Below are positions 1 through 8,100 of a DNA stretch of 64,000 nt, in pieces (the stretch's first letter is position 1; the number at the start of each line of letters is the position of its first letter). This DNA is from Fidelibacterota bacterium (lineage in GTDB: Bacteria; Marinisomatota; Marinisomatia; Marinisomatales; TCS55), in the NCBI GenBank assembly GCA_004124535.1, contig SCKQ01000004.1:9578-73577 (forward strand). Reading direction: 5' to 3'. Both the position numbers and the translations under genes were made by a program. The notes below the pieces were generated by a model. It was not told the origin of the DNA. It ran no database searches and saw only the letters and a list, made by a program, of their open reading frames with translations.

Positions 1-834
1 ATGCCAAATGGGAGCTTCACCACCATAGATGACCTTGTCCTCGCCGCACCACCACATCAACTTGGCCATCACCTCCGCAAAGACTCGCGGATGGCGGCCG
101 ATAAAGTTGAGTGTCGCCGCGATAGAGGCGTACAGGTTCGGATAGCGGATCAGCTGCCACAGAACTTCATCCAGCCACGGTAGGCCGACGTGGAAGATGA
201 TGAAGTTTATATCCGGGAAATTGGTCGCTGCACCATCCATATCCCAGGTACGGGTATGCTCAATTGGCTGGGGCCCTAGAGGTACACCTTTGTGTACGCC
301 AATCAGGTTTATACCCAGTTCCTGTGCTTTTTCAAACACGGGATAGGCTATGCGAGGGTCATCCATCCGCCAGGGAAAGGGCTGACCATAGTCGTAACGG
401 ACATTGTAGAACTTGAAGGCTTTGGCACCGAACTCCTTCACCTGAACTTCCATAAGATCGAGAGCCTTTTTGCCTTCCAACGGATTTACTGATCCCCAAA
501 ACACTGCCCGGTCAGGGTGTTTCTGGGCCATCTCTGCACACTTCTCCCAAGGCGAGAGTCCGTCTTTGAAGAGATCGGTCAGCGGCAAGGGCTGTGAGAC
601 GATCATGTCTGTATCTGACTCTTCTATGACCATTTCGTAGATTTCATCCACGCTCCATTCGCGGAAGAAATCATCCCGATCTAATACCTTCTCACCCTCC
701 TTTGTTAGAAAAGAATGAAAAGCATACAGGTGTTCATCAAAGAGATCACCTGCTGGACCAAATGCATTCGACTTGTCAAAGTTAAAAATGTGACACACAC
801 AGTCGAACACAAAAACATCTTTTGGTAATGCCAT
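1..834 (-). CDS. Amidohydrolase-family protein (amidohydrolase 2), C-terminus beyond the left edge
   Basis: The reverse strand is open from an ATG at 834 to the window edge (278 residues seen), so the gene is partial at its C-terminus. A strong ribosome site (AAGGAGG) lies just before the ATG and is formed by the last codons of the upstream DUF59 gene. The translation resembles metal-dependent TIM-barrel hydrolases of the amidohydrolase 2/ACMSD type: FHVGLPWLDE matches the strand with the conserved His, and YGGEAPIWHP lies where the family usually has a G-S/T-D-x-P motif. The usual Asp therefore appears replaced by Glu. It is the last visible gene of the molybdenum hydroxylase operon, so it may act on the product of that enzyme; the substrate is unknown. 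An ACMSD-like decarboxylase is also possible. Confidence 0.75.
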   Translation of the reverse strand, partial: MALPKDVFVFDCVCHIFNFDKSNAFGPAGDLFDEHLYAFHSFLTKEGEKVLDRDDFFREWSVDEIYEMVIEESDTDMIVSQPLPLTDLFKDGLSPWEKCAEMAQKHPDRAVFWGSVNPLEGKKALDLMEVQVKEFGAKAFKFYNVRYDYGQPFPWRMDDPRIAYPVFEKAQELGINLIGVHKGVPLGPQPIEHTRTWDMDGAATNFPDINFIIFHVGLPWLDEVLWQLIRYPNLYASIAATLNFIGRHPRVFAEVMAKLMWWCGEDKVIYGGEAPIWH

Positions 835-838
835 TTTA

Positions 839-1240
839 TTATCCTCCTTTTTGTTGTTCTGCTAAACGTTTTTCTCTTAAAGGAATCAGTTCTTCCAAAG
901 GAAGCGTCAGCTTTTTACGGGCTGAATCTGACAGCCTGTCCATAGTCCAAACCGGATCCCAAACTACGTTTACATTGACTTCGTCAACTTCCTCAAACTG
1001 TTCCACTCGCTCTTTCATCATTTGAAATAATATTGAGACAGAGGGACACCATCCGGTCGTTAATAGAATTTCAATATCAACATTGCACCCCTTTACCTTT
1101 ACGTTTTCGATCAGTCCCATATCAACTACACTGATACCTCGGTCCTCACAACAGGGGTCATAGCAATCTCTCAGTGCTTTAATGACTTCACTTTTTGTAA
1201 TTGCCAAGTTTTCCGCCTTTCTATTGGTTGTTTTATTCAT
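839..1240 (-). CDS. DUF59/MIP18-family protein (PaaD/SufT-like metal-sulfur cluster factor)
   Basis: A 133-residue protein of the DUF59 family, which takes part in Fe-S cluster assembly or delivery (SufT, MIP18, PaaD). Family signatures are VVDMGLIENV near residue 38, TTGWCPS near 61 with the conserved Cys at 65, and WDPVWTMDRLSDSARKKL near 94. Extra cysteines occur in a DCYDPCCED stretch near residue 25. The ATG at 1240 has only a weak ribosome site. Its C-terminal Gly-Gly codons (GGA GGA) create the Shine-Dalgarno of the next gene. Lying in an operon with an enzyme carrying two [2Fe-2S] clusters, a maturation role is likely but inferred. Confidence 0.85.
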   Translation of the reverse strand: MNKTTNRKAENLAITKSEVIKALRDCYDPCCEDRGISVVDMGLIENVKVKGCNVDIEILLTTGWCPSVSILFQMMKERVEQFEEVDEVNVNVVWDPVWTMDRLSDSARKKLTLPLEELIPLREKRLAEQQKGG

Positions 1241-1282
1241 CTTTTAATACATTAATTTTTGAAAAAAATAATTGATTCTCCA

Positions 1283-2086
1283 TTAGGATATTTCCCTGAC
1301 CACACGAAAACCAGTGTTGTGGCTTCCAGTCATGGGGTTTCCGCTCAGTCGTCTGGCGGCACGCACCCCCCACTCATGATCCATCCACGATCCTCCACGG
1401 AGGACCCGCCAACCATCCGCACTCAAAACTTCCCGGCCGTCATCAATTTGATAGGGATAATTAAAATGCAGGGAACTGCACCACTCCCAGACATTTCCCA
1501 CCATATCTAGAACTCCAAACAAGCTTGATCCCTTTGAAAAACAGTTCACCGGGGTGGTCCAGCCAACCCCCAATTCCCAGCAATTACAGTTTTCCGCATA
1601 GAAGGAACTCCCCCATGGATAAACTGTATTTTCCGCGCCGCGTGCGGCTCGCTCCCACTCTACTTCCGTGGGGATTCTATGTTGAATACCAGTGGCCTTA
1701 CTCATCCATTCACAATAAGCCAGGGCATCATGCCAGCTCACATCCACGACAGGATGATCACTCAGTGTTTCGGGAAATTCTCCGTTCCAGTGAGAAGGCC
1801 AACTGTTATCAGTTCGCTTTACAAACTGCTGATAGCCGAGGTTGGTTACTGGATACTTGCCAATCTCAAAAGATTTTACGGAAACAGAATGGCTATCATC
1901 CCCCTCTCCAATCAGGGATACACCGGCTGGAATTTCAATGAATTGTCCCGGATCTTGATAGTAAGACTGATCAGATTCCTGACTGAATGGGGTGTGCGGT
2001 AAAGAAGCTGAGGAAACGCCCGTTAGCGGTCCGCTACCACCAACGGGAAAGTTCGGAAAAAAGGGCGGGGATGGACCCTGCGGCAT
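1283..2086 (-). CDS. SUMF1/formylglycine-generating-enzyme-like protein without the catalytic cysteines
   Basis: I place the start at 2086, where TGATG overlaps the stop of the upstream FAD-subunit gene and an AGAGG lies just upstream; this gives 267 residues. A longer start at 2137 is less likely because it overlaps that gene by 52 bases. The C-terminal two thirds carry SUMF1-fold signatures: IPTEVEWERAARGAE, NVWEWC and VLRGGSW...RAARR...GFRVV. True formylglycine-generating enzymes have two active cysteines between the RGGSW-like and GFR motifs. None is present here, so sulfatase activation is unlikely. The N-terminal part is Pro/Ser-rich with no recognised domain. Translational coupling to the hydroxylase subunits suggests a partner or binding role. 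Confidence 0.8.
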   Translation of the reverse strand: MPQGPSPPFFPNFPVGGSGPLTGVSSASLPHTPFSQESDQSYYQDPGQFIEIPAGVSLIGEGDDSHSVSVKSFEIGKYPVTNLGYQQFVKRTDNSWPSHWNGEFPETLSDHPVVDVSWHDALAYCEWMSKATGIQHRIPTEVEWERAARGAENTVYPWGSSFYAENCNCWELGVGWTTPVNCFSKGSSLFGVLDMVGNVWEWCSSLHFNYPYQIDDGREVLSADGWRVLRGGSWMDHEWGVRAARRLSGNPMTGSHNTGFRVVREIS

Positions 2087-2931
2087 CAGGCCTCTGAAGC
2101 TGCTTCTGCTATAGCTCGTTTTGCCATTACACCGCAAAGATGGGTGCGGTAATTAGCAGAAGCCGACAGGTCATTTAGCATTTCTTGACCTTCAGCAACT
2201 TTTGCAGCTGCAGCCTCAACGGCATCATCCCCAAGATCAGATCCATTAAGAGCTTCTTCCGCTGCTGATGCCCGAAAAGCATGGTCTGCGGCACCTGTAA
2301 CACCGATTCGGCAAGAAGAACAGGAACCATTTGATTTGGAAACTAGTGCACCTACTCCTACTACAGCATAACGTGAGGAAGGATTAAAAAACTTAGCATA
2401 CGCTGCGCCACTCCCAGCACCTATTGCTGGAACCTGTATTTCCGTAATGATCTCTCCATCATTCAATGCCGTTTCGAAGAGGCCCGTGAAAAAGTTATCC
2501 ACTGCGATAGACCTGCTACTGGTTACAATTGTTGCTCCGAGCGCCATTAATATACCTGGATAATCGGATGCAGGATCAGCGTGGGCCACATTTCCACCAA
2601 TTGTCCCGCGGTTACGCACCTGCGGATCGCCAATCATACCTGCTGCTTCAGACAATGCGGCACAACCATCTTTGACCACGTCGGAAGTTTCGACTTCTGC
2701 GTGTGTTGTCAAGGCACCAATCCGGATCGCATCGCCATCCCGGCTGATTCCCTTAAGATCATCAATACCGGAAATATCAATAAGCGCTCCCGGATCGGAA
2801 AGGCGCAGCTTCATTGCCGGTATCAGGCTATGCCCTCCGGCTAAAAAACTGGCATCTGTATTGCCCTTGCAAAGGGATTCGGCTTCTTCAATTGATTTAG
2901 CCCGATGGTAATCGAATTTAGCTGGATACAT
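2086..2931 (-). CDS. coxM: FAD-binding medium subunit of a xanthine dehydrogenase/CO dehydrogenase-family hydroxylase
   Basis: A 281-residue flavoprotein subunit, the usual length for CoxM/CutM. The two FAD-binding signatures of the family are visible: AGGHSLIPAMKLRL near residue 32 and RNRGTIGGNVAHADPASD near 105. It should pass electrons from the [2Fe-2S] subunit to an external acceptor. The start at 2931 is preceded by GGAGG and lies 3 bases after the stop of the large-subunit gene. It ends by overlapping the SUMF1-like gene. The gene symbol reflects family; the true substrate of the complex is unknown. Confidence 0.88.
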   Translation of the reverse strand: MYPAKFDYHRAKSIEEAESLCKGNTDASFLAGGHSLIPAMKLRLSDPGALIDISGIDDLKGISRDGDAIRIGALTTHAEVETSDVVKDGCAALSEAAGMIGDPQVRNRGTIGGNVAHADPASDYPGILMALGATIVTSSRSIAVDNFFTGLFETALNDGEIITEIQVPAIGAGSGAAYAKFFNPSSRYAVVGVGALVSKSNGSCSSCRIGVTGAADHAFRASAAEEALNGSDLGDDAVEAAAAKVAEGQEMLNDLSASANYRTHLCGVMAKRAIAEAASEA

Positions 2932-2934
2932 ATG

Positions 2935-5292
2935 TTAACCTCCATTCGCTTGAATAATGTTCCAAATTTTCTCCGATGTTAGTGGCATATCTATATGCTT
3001 AACATCGTAGTCTGATAAGGCATCCACAACTGCATTGACAACCGCCGGTGGAGATGAAATCGATCCCATTTCTCCAACACCTTTTACTCCCAATGAATTA
3101 CTAGGAGATGGTGTTTCAATACGGTCTGAATTGATCATCGGAAAATTATCAGCCCTAGGCATGGTATAATCCAACATGGATCCGGTGACCAGTTGACCCT
3201 CATCATCATAGATACCATGCTCATAAAGGGCCTGTCCAATTCCTTGGGCAATGCCTCCTACGATCTGACCTTCTACCACCATGGGGTTGATCACATTGCC
3301 GCAATCCTCAATAGCAATGTATTTCTGGATTTCAATTTCTCCAGTATCTTTATTCACTTCCACTTGTACAATATGCGCGGATGATGGAAAAGTGAAATTA
3401 CCGGGATTATAATAGACCGCATTTTCTAGTCCAGGATCCATTCCTTCCGGAAGGCTATGCCCACTATAGGCAGCAAAAGCCAATTCGGCAAATGGTTTGG
3501 ATTTGTCGGGTAAACCTTTTACCTGCACAGCACCATTTTCGTCATCGTACACTAGATCCTCTGCAGACACTTCCATTAAATGAGCAGCAAGTTTGACCAA
3601 TTTATCCCGTATTCCATTGGCAGCATTGGATAGTGCTTCACCGCCAACCGCCGCACTACGGCTGCCATAGGTACCCATTCCCTGGGTTACCAAGTCCGTA
3701 TCGCCATGGACCACATCCACATCGGCAACATCAATGCCCAGTTTGTCCGCCACAATCTGGGCGAAGGTGGTTTCGTGGCCCTGTCCGGTCGATTGGGATC
3801 CTGTGAATACACTTACTTTTCCCGTAGGATGCACACGAATTGCGCCGTGTTCCCACATCCCGCCGTAAAATCCTAAAGCACCAACGGTCGCCGCGGGTCC
3901 GTAGCCGCTGGCTTCCACACAACCGCACACACCAATACCGACAAGTCGGCCATCTTCCTTTGCCTTATCCTGAGCGGCGCGCATGCCTTTGTAATCCGCA
4001 TTTTTTTCCAGCTTATCAAACATGGCGTGATAATCACCACTATCATAGAGAAATGCCACTGGCGTCTGGTAGGGAAATTCATCTTTTCCGATGAAGTTTT
4101 TCCTTCGTATTTCAATAGGATCCATATCCAGTTCCTGGGCAGCAATATCCACCAAACGCTCCACTAAGAATGAAGCTTCCGGTCTGCCGGCACCCCGATA
4201 AGCATCCACCGGGACCGTATTGGTTAACGTTCCAGTTGTCTCACCCCAAATCCCGGGATTCTTATATAGCCCGGAGAAAAGGGTAATGCAGATGACCGTT
4301 GGAATTAATGGTGCTATACTTGACAAGTAAGCTCCCATGTCCGCATGGATCTCTACATAAAGCCCGGTAATGGTCCCATCACTTTTGAGGGCCATCTTGC
4401 AGTTTTGTACATGGTCTCGGCCCTGAGAGTCGGTCATGAAGGATTCACTTCTAGTCGCAATCCATTTACAGGGTCGATTGATCTTCTTTGCGATCCAAGG
4501 GACAATCACTTCTTCCGGGTAATGAAAGATCTTGCTCCCAAATCCACCGCCTACATCTGGCGAGATGACCCGCAACTTATGCTCATCCAGCATGGGCAGG
4601 GTAACAGCGCTCAGACCAAAACGGATGATGTGCGGATTCTGACTGGTGGTCCAGACTGTCATATTCTCTGTAGCAGCGGTCCATTGAGCAGCACAAGCTC
4701 TTGGTTCCATTGCGTTGGGAATCAGACGCTGATTGATCAGGTCCAGTTTGACTACATGATCCGCTTCTTCGAAGGCCTTGTCACAGGCCTCCCTATCTCC
4801 CAAACCCCATTTGAAGCTGATATTATTTTCGATTTCATCGTGAACAAGTGGTTTCCCATTTTCGGTGGTTGCCTTAGCCCCTATGGTGGCTTCCAGCACT
4901 TCATAGTCCACTTCGATTAGGTCCAGTGCATCGGCAGCTATATAGGGATCTTCAGCAACCACGGCAGCAACACTATCACCTACATGGCGCACCTTGTCTG
5001 GAACCAGCGGCCACCGATCCGGAATCTTGTTATCGGGTACTTGCCAAATAACAGGCATCTTACCTACACCACCATCAATGAGGTCCTGGCCGATGAAGAC
5101 ATCGATTACTCCATCCATTGCTTTGGCTGCATCCGTATTAATACTTTTGATCTTGGCATGAGCATGTGGGCTTCTAAGAACAGCAACGTGAGCCATATCA
5201 GGAAGTTTTAAATTGGCTACATATTTCCCTTGACCTTGAATAAACCGGGGGTCTTCAACTCTTTTTATACTTTTTCCAATATGTTTACCCAT
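2935..5292 (-). CDS. coxL: Molybdenum hydroxylase large subunit, form II CoxL-like
   Basis: This is the Mo/molybdopterin-cytosine-dinucleotide catalytic subunit (785 residues from the ATG at 5292). The start is fixed by a TAATG overlap with the small-subunit stop and a perfect AAAGGAGGATC ribosome site; the open frame continues upstream to 5367 but that is inside the neighbour. Visible landmarks are the DVGGGFGSK loop near residue 246, AYRGAGR at 364-370, and the conserved Glu of KGVGEMGS near 741. The AYRGAGR loop marks form II (BMS-type) enzymes; form I CO dehydrogenases carry AYXCSFR with a Cu-binding Cys. Aerobic CO oxidation therefore cannot be claimed; an aldehyde or heterocycle hydroxylase is as likely. 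There is no Tat signal, so it should be cytoplasmic. Confidence 0.9.
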   Translation of the reverse strand: MGKHIGKSIKRVEDPRFIQGQGKYVANLKLPDMAHVAVLRSPHAHAKIKSINTDAAKAMDGVIDVFIGQDLIDGGVGKMPVIWQVPDNKIPDRWPLVPDKVRHVGDSVAAVVAEDPYIAADALDLIEVDYEVLEATIGAKATTENGKPLVHDEIENNISFKWGLGDREACDKAFEEADHVVKLDLINQRLIPNAMEPRACAAQWTAATENMTVWTTSQNPHIIRFGLSAVTLPMLDEHKLRVISPDVGGGFGSKIFHYPEEVIVPWIAKKINRPCKWIATRSESFMTDSQGRDHVQNCKMALKSDGTITGLYVEIHADMGAYLSSIAPLIPTVICITLFSGLYKNPGIWGETTGTLTNTVPVDAYRGAGRPEASFLVERLVDIAAQELDMDPIEIRRKNFIGKDEFPYQTPVAFLYDSGDYHAMFDKLEKNADYKGMRAAQDKAKEDGRLVGIGVCGCVEASGYGPAATVGALGFYGGMWEHGAIRVHPTGKVSVFTGSQSTGQGHETTFAQIVADKLGIDVADVDVVHGDTDLVTQGMGTYGSRSAAVGGEALSNAANGIRDKLVKLAAHLMEVSAEDLVYDDENGAVQVKGLPDKSKPFAELAFAAYSGHSLPEGMDPGLENAVYYNPGNFTFPSSAHIVQVEVNKDTGEIEIQKYIAIEDCGNVINPMVVEGQIVGGIAQGIGQALYEHGIYDDEGQLVTGSMLDYTMPRADNFPMINSDRIETPSPSNSLGVKGVGEMGSISSPPAVVNAVVDALSDYDVKHIDMPLTSEKIWNIIQANGG

Positions 5293-5768
5293 TATGATCC
5301 TCCTTTCATTGACTGTGAGGCTGATTGAACAGCTTTCACAATATTCTGGTACCCAGTACATCGACAAATATTCCCTTCAAGGCAATGGCGTATTTCTGAC
5401 TCTGAAGGTTCTGGGTTTTGATCCAACAAGCCAACACCAGCCATAATCATTCCCGGAGTACAATAACCACACTGCAGTCCGTGTTCATCCCAGAAAGCCT
5501 GCTGCAACGGATGTAGTTCACCATTTGTTGCGAGTCCTTCAATAGTTGTGATCTCACTGCCCTCAGCCTGAACTGCCAAAGCAGTACAAGATTTTACTGC
5601 GTGACCATCCATCATAATTGTACAGGCACCGCACTGGCTGGTATCACAGCCAATATTGGTGCCGGTTAATCCTAAATGGTCGCGAAGGAAATCAACAAGC
5701 AACGTACGTGCTTCCACAGTTCCACTGCACGTTTGACCATTTACAGTCATGGTAATATTGTGCGCCAT
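5292..5768 (-). CDS. coxS: [2Fe-2S] small subunit of the CoxL-like hydroxylase
   Basis: A 158-residue iron-sulfur subunit with both clusters intact: a plant-ferredoxin type at Cys41, 46, 49 and 61 ([11 protein letters not shown]), and a second at Cys100, 103, 135 and 137 (CGYCTPG and ICRCTGY). It relays electrons between the Mo site and the FAD subunit. The ATG at 5768 is preceded by AGGAG. The order S-L-M in the direction of transcription and the one-base stop/start overlap with the large subunit indicate a single complex made in fixed proportion. Confidence 0.92.
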   Translation of the reverse strand: MAHNITMTVNGQTCSGTVEARTLLVDFLRDHLGLTGTNIGCDTSQCGACTIMMDGHAVKSCTALAVQAEGSEITTIEGLATNGELHPLQQAFWDEHGLQCGYCTPGMIMAGVGLLDQNPEPSESEIRHCLEGNICRCTGYQNIVKAVQSASQSMKGGS

Positions 5769-5817
5769 CCTTAACTCCTTTTTTATTTTTTATTTACTAT
5801 CGAATACTTTGGACATA

Positions 5818-6273
5818 TCAAGCTGACTGGGTACTCGTAATTCTTTTCTTGAAATTCTCAAAACCCTGATCCATTAATTTTTTTCCGGTAGCTTCAATCA
5901 GACGCTGGCCAACCCTGGCGATAATGCCAGAAACACTACCAGTCGCAGTAAATTTGAATTCTGTTCTATCATCTTGGGTGGAAAGCTGAATTTCACCCAC
6001 ACCGCGCATTTGTCCCTTACTGCCGTCGCCATTAACATCAAACTTATAGCCATTGGGCGGATCCAAGTCGAATAGATTCAATTTAGATTTAAAATGACCT
6101 TTGATGGGACCAATCTTTATCTCGATATTGGCGTCGAAATTGTTATCGCCACAGGGAGTCAGGGATTTACAATTTGGTAAGATCTCAGCGAGTATTTCCG
6201 GGTCCAGGATGGCTGTCCACACATCCTGCTGGGGAATATTTAACGTATATTTTCTTTCTAACCGTACAGCCAA
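5818..6273 (-). CDS. coxG: CoxG-family protein (CO dehydrogenase subunit G, SRPBCC fold)
   Basis: A 151-residue SRPBCC-fold protein of the CoxG family: the N-terminal IPQQDVWTAILDPEILAEILP stretch (split here as IPQQDVWTAIL and DPEILAEILP) and GTGSVSG-like ATGSVSGIIARVGQRL near residue 110 are typical. Family members are encoded with Mo hydroxylases and are thought to recruit the enzyme to the membrane or assist maturation. The start is a TTG at 6273 with AGGAG eight bases upstream; the ATG at 6280 is out of frame. It is the first gene of the coxG-S-L-M operon and follows a 175-base gap that may hold the promoter. Confidence 0.85.
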   Translation of the reverse strand: MAVRLERKYTLNIPQQDVWTAILDPEILAEILPNCKSLTPCGDNNFDANIEIKIGPIKGHFKSKLNLFDLDPPNGYKFDVNGDGSKGQMRGVGEIQLSTQDDRTEFKFTATGSVSGIIARVGQRLIEATGKKLMDQGFENFKKRITSTQSA

Positions 6274-6359
6274 ATAACATTCTCCTACTGGTAGGTGTTT
6301 GGCATGCGGTATTATTGTATGTGGGACCCCTTATAAAATTCACCTAAAAAGGGCATAAC

Positions 6360-6388
6360 AATGTATTTGCACCAAAATTAAAATTCAA
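6360..6388 (-). promoter_or_regulatory. Candidate promoter of the coxG-coxSLM-like operon
   Basis: In the 175-base gap between moaE and coxG, the minus strand reads TTGAAT, 17 bases, then TACATT, a plausible -35/-10 pair about 85 bases before the coxG start. This is the only gap of this size between the Moco and cox genes. Promoter consensus for this lineage is not known to me, so the call rests on general sigma-70 resemblance. Confidence 0.3.
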
Positions 6389-6448
6389 TAGAAATCGTAT
6401 TTGAAAATGTAAAGCGAAGTGTTTTATATGCTAAATATTACTCTTTCG

Positions 6449-6871
6449 TTAATGTGCTGTATGTACACATTCGCTGGGAACTCTTTCCCCAGTAGCGAGT
6501 AGTGCCCACTTCCAGATCGGTATATGCTTTTTTAATTCAGCGATGAACCAAGTCATTGCATCCAGGCCTTCTTTACGGTGTTTAGACCAGATCACTATGT
6601 GGAGGCTTACTTCACCAATACCTATCTGTCCAACTCGGTGACGACAGAATAAATCATGTATGGAAAACTTACTGACTGTTGTTTCCGCCAATCTTTTTAA
6701 TTCGGTTTCTGCCATCCCTTCATAATGTTCATATTCCAGAGCCAGAATTAGTGCGCCGTGTTCGGTGGATCTAACACGACCATTAAATACAATTTCAGAC
6801 CCATCATTACGGCGTGAATCATCTGCAGGAAAGGATATAATACGACCATGTACAATTTCTGTTATGATCAT
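6449..6871 (-). CDS. moaE: Molybdopterin synthase catalytic (large) subunit MoaE
   Basis: A 140-residue MoaE. It dimerises, binds two MoaD subunits, and converts cyclic pyranopterin monophosphate to molybdopterin using the MoaD thiocarboxylate sulfur. Visible signatures are FNGRVRSTEHG near residue 29, LEYEHYEGMAE near 45, HRVGQIGIGEVS near 77, and KKHIPIWKWAL with the conserved lysines near 113-121. Its ATG follows the moaD stop with no gap; the last two glycine codons of moaD (GGA GGC) serve as its ribosome site. Confidence 0.95.
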   Translation of the reverse strand: MIITEIVHGRIISFPADDSRRNDGSEIVFNGRVRSTEHGALILALEYEHYEGMAETELKRLAETTVSKFSIHDLFCRHRVGQIGIGEVSLHIVIWSKHRKEGLDAMTWFIAELKKHIPIWKWALLATGERVPSECVHTAH

Positions 6872-7114
6872 TCAGCCTCCTTGCACTGGTGGTATAAATG
6901 CCACCTCATCGCCATCCTCTAATGGTACTGGTTCAGAAACATAATGTTTATTCACAGCGGTGCGAAGGGTGACGCCGTCTAATGCACCAGCACCCTTTTC
7001 TCGAATCATTGTTTCAAGGTCTGCTGTGGTGGATCCTGGATCCAGGTCTAAAGCGAGTTCACTTGTTCCGACAGCATATTTTACCTGGGAAAAACATTTG
7101 ACCAAGACCTTCAT
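6872..7114 (-). CDS. moaD: Molybdopterin synthase sulfur carrier subunit MoaD
   Basis: An 80-residue ubiquitin-like carrier ending in the required Gly-Gly (FIPPVQGG). The C-terminal glycine is adenylated by the MoeB-type enzyme encoded just upstream, then thiocarboxylated and used by MoaE. The start overlaps the stop of that gene by four bases (ATGA), and moaE follows directly. The strict moeB-moaD-moaE coupling matches a single sulfur-transfer unit. Confidence 0.95.
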   Translation of the reverse strand: MKVLVKCFSQVKYAVGTSELALDLDPGSTTADLETMIREKGAGALDGVTLRTAVNKHYVSEPVPLEDGDEVAFIPPVQGG

Positions 7115-8100
7115 GCCTTACCACCAATATTTATAATGTTTGTTTCATGGGTAATACCATCGTAGAGCAGCAACTTACCGCTTAGGTTGGGTTTTATGCC
7201 GATAATGATTTTAACTGCTTCCAGGGCCTGGATATTGCCAATTATTGCGGGCAGCATACCTAGCACACCAGCTTCTGCACAAGTATCACCACCAGTCGGG
7301 GCTGCAGTGAATATATCTTCATACCCAGGACTGCCATTATGATTTAATACCGCCACTTGGCCTTCAAAACGATACAAGCCACCATAAACCATGGGAATGT
7401 TCGCATTTTTCGAAGTACGGTCGATATCCTGCCTGGTTTTTATATTATCTGTTGCATCAATGATCACATCTGCATCCTTTAGTAGTTCCTGTCCATTGGA
7501 TTCATCCAGGTATCTGTCCTCGGCAATAACCGTAAGTTTTTCATTAAGCTGCTGCAAACTTTTTAAAGCTACAGATACCTTCGCTTGGCCGATATCATTT
7601 ATACCGTACAGTGTTTGCCGATGGAGATTGGACAGTTCTATCACGTCACCATCTACTAGCCGCAGGGTTCCTACACCGGAAGCAGCGAGTGACTGAGCTG
7701 CAGGACAACCCAGTCCGCCTAAACCTACAATGGTAATCTGTGCTGCCTGCAGTTTTCTCTGCCCGGCTGTGCCGATTTCACTTAGGATAGTCTGTCGTGA
7801 CCAGCGGCTCAGGTCCATTTTATCAGTCTGATAAGCTTCCCATGATTGCACACCACCAAGAAGGCTGTAGGCATTCTCAAGATTTTGTTCAACAATCAAT
7901 TCTTCCGTCAAAACACCAAACTGGCATATCAAAACAAGTGGTTCTTTTTTTCTGGTAGGCAAGTCCTCTGCACTGGCTATTATCGCTTCCAATCCACTGA
8001 TTGGGAAATGATGGCGTTGTTCTTCCGGCCGAATGTCTGCTGCTATAAACGATCTACCTGCTGAGACCCACTGTTGCAGTTCGTGCGGGGTAATAATCAT
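7111..8100 (-). CDS. moeB: MoeB/ThiF-type MoaD adenylyltransferase with an N-terminal rhodanese-like domain
   Basis: Residues 1-90 look like a rhodanese domain with a Cys at position 59 in LICQFGVLTE; residues 95-329 form a ThiF/MoeB domain. The ATP-binding GLGGLG lies at 126-131, followed by LVDGDVIELSNLHRQTLY near 148, the ATDN motif near 216, and the likely catalytic Cys274 (TCAEAGVLGML). It should activate the C-terminus of MoaD and supply its sulfur. Two oddities: MoeB-rhodanese proteins usually have the opposite domain order, and the two CxxC pairs that bind structural zinc in MoeB are absent. The start overlaps the moeA stop by ATGA. Confidence 0.88.
   Translation of the reverse strand: MIITPHELQQWVSAGRSFIAADIRPEEQRHHFPISGLEAIIASAEDLPTRKKEPLVLICQFGVLTEELIVEQNLENAYSLLGGVQSWEAYQTDKMDLSRWSRQTILSEIGTAGQRKLQAAQITIVGLGGLGCPAAQSLAASGVGTLRLVDGDVIELSNLHRQTLYGINDIGQAKVSVALKSLQQLNEKLTVIAEDRYLDESNGQELLKDADVIIDATDNIKTRQDIDRTSKNANIPMVYGGLYRFEGQVAVLNHNGSPGYEDIFTAAPTGGDTCAEAGVLGMLPAIIGNIQALEAVKIIIGIKPNLSGKLLLYDGITHETNIINIGGKA

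Noticed and set aside
1283..2086. Active formylglycine-generating enzyme for sulfatases
   Set aside because: The two catalytic cysteines between the RGGSW and GFR motifs are absent, and no sulfatase gene is nearby.
4345..4920. 191-residue open frame on the plus strand
   Set aside because: It lies wholly antisense to the CoxL-like gene, whose protein motifs are intact, and has no recognisable domain.
5292..5367. Upstream extension of the CoxL-like gene
   Set aside because: It overlaps the small-subunit C-terminus in another frame; the ATG at 5292 has a perfect ribosome site and TAATG coupling.
2935..5768. Aerobic (form I) CO dehydrogenase
   Set aside because: The large subunit carries AYRGAGR, the form II loop, and lacks the Cu-binding Cys motif AYXCSFR; no coxD/E/F is visible.
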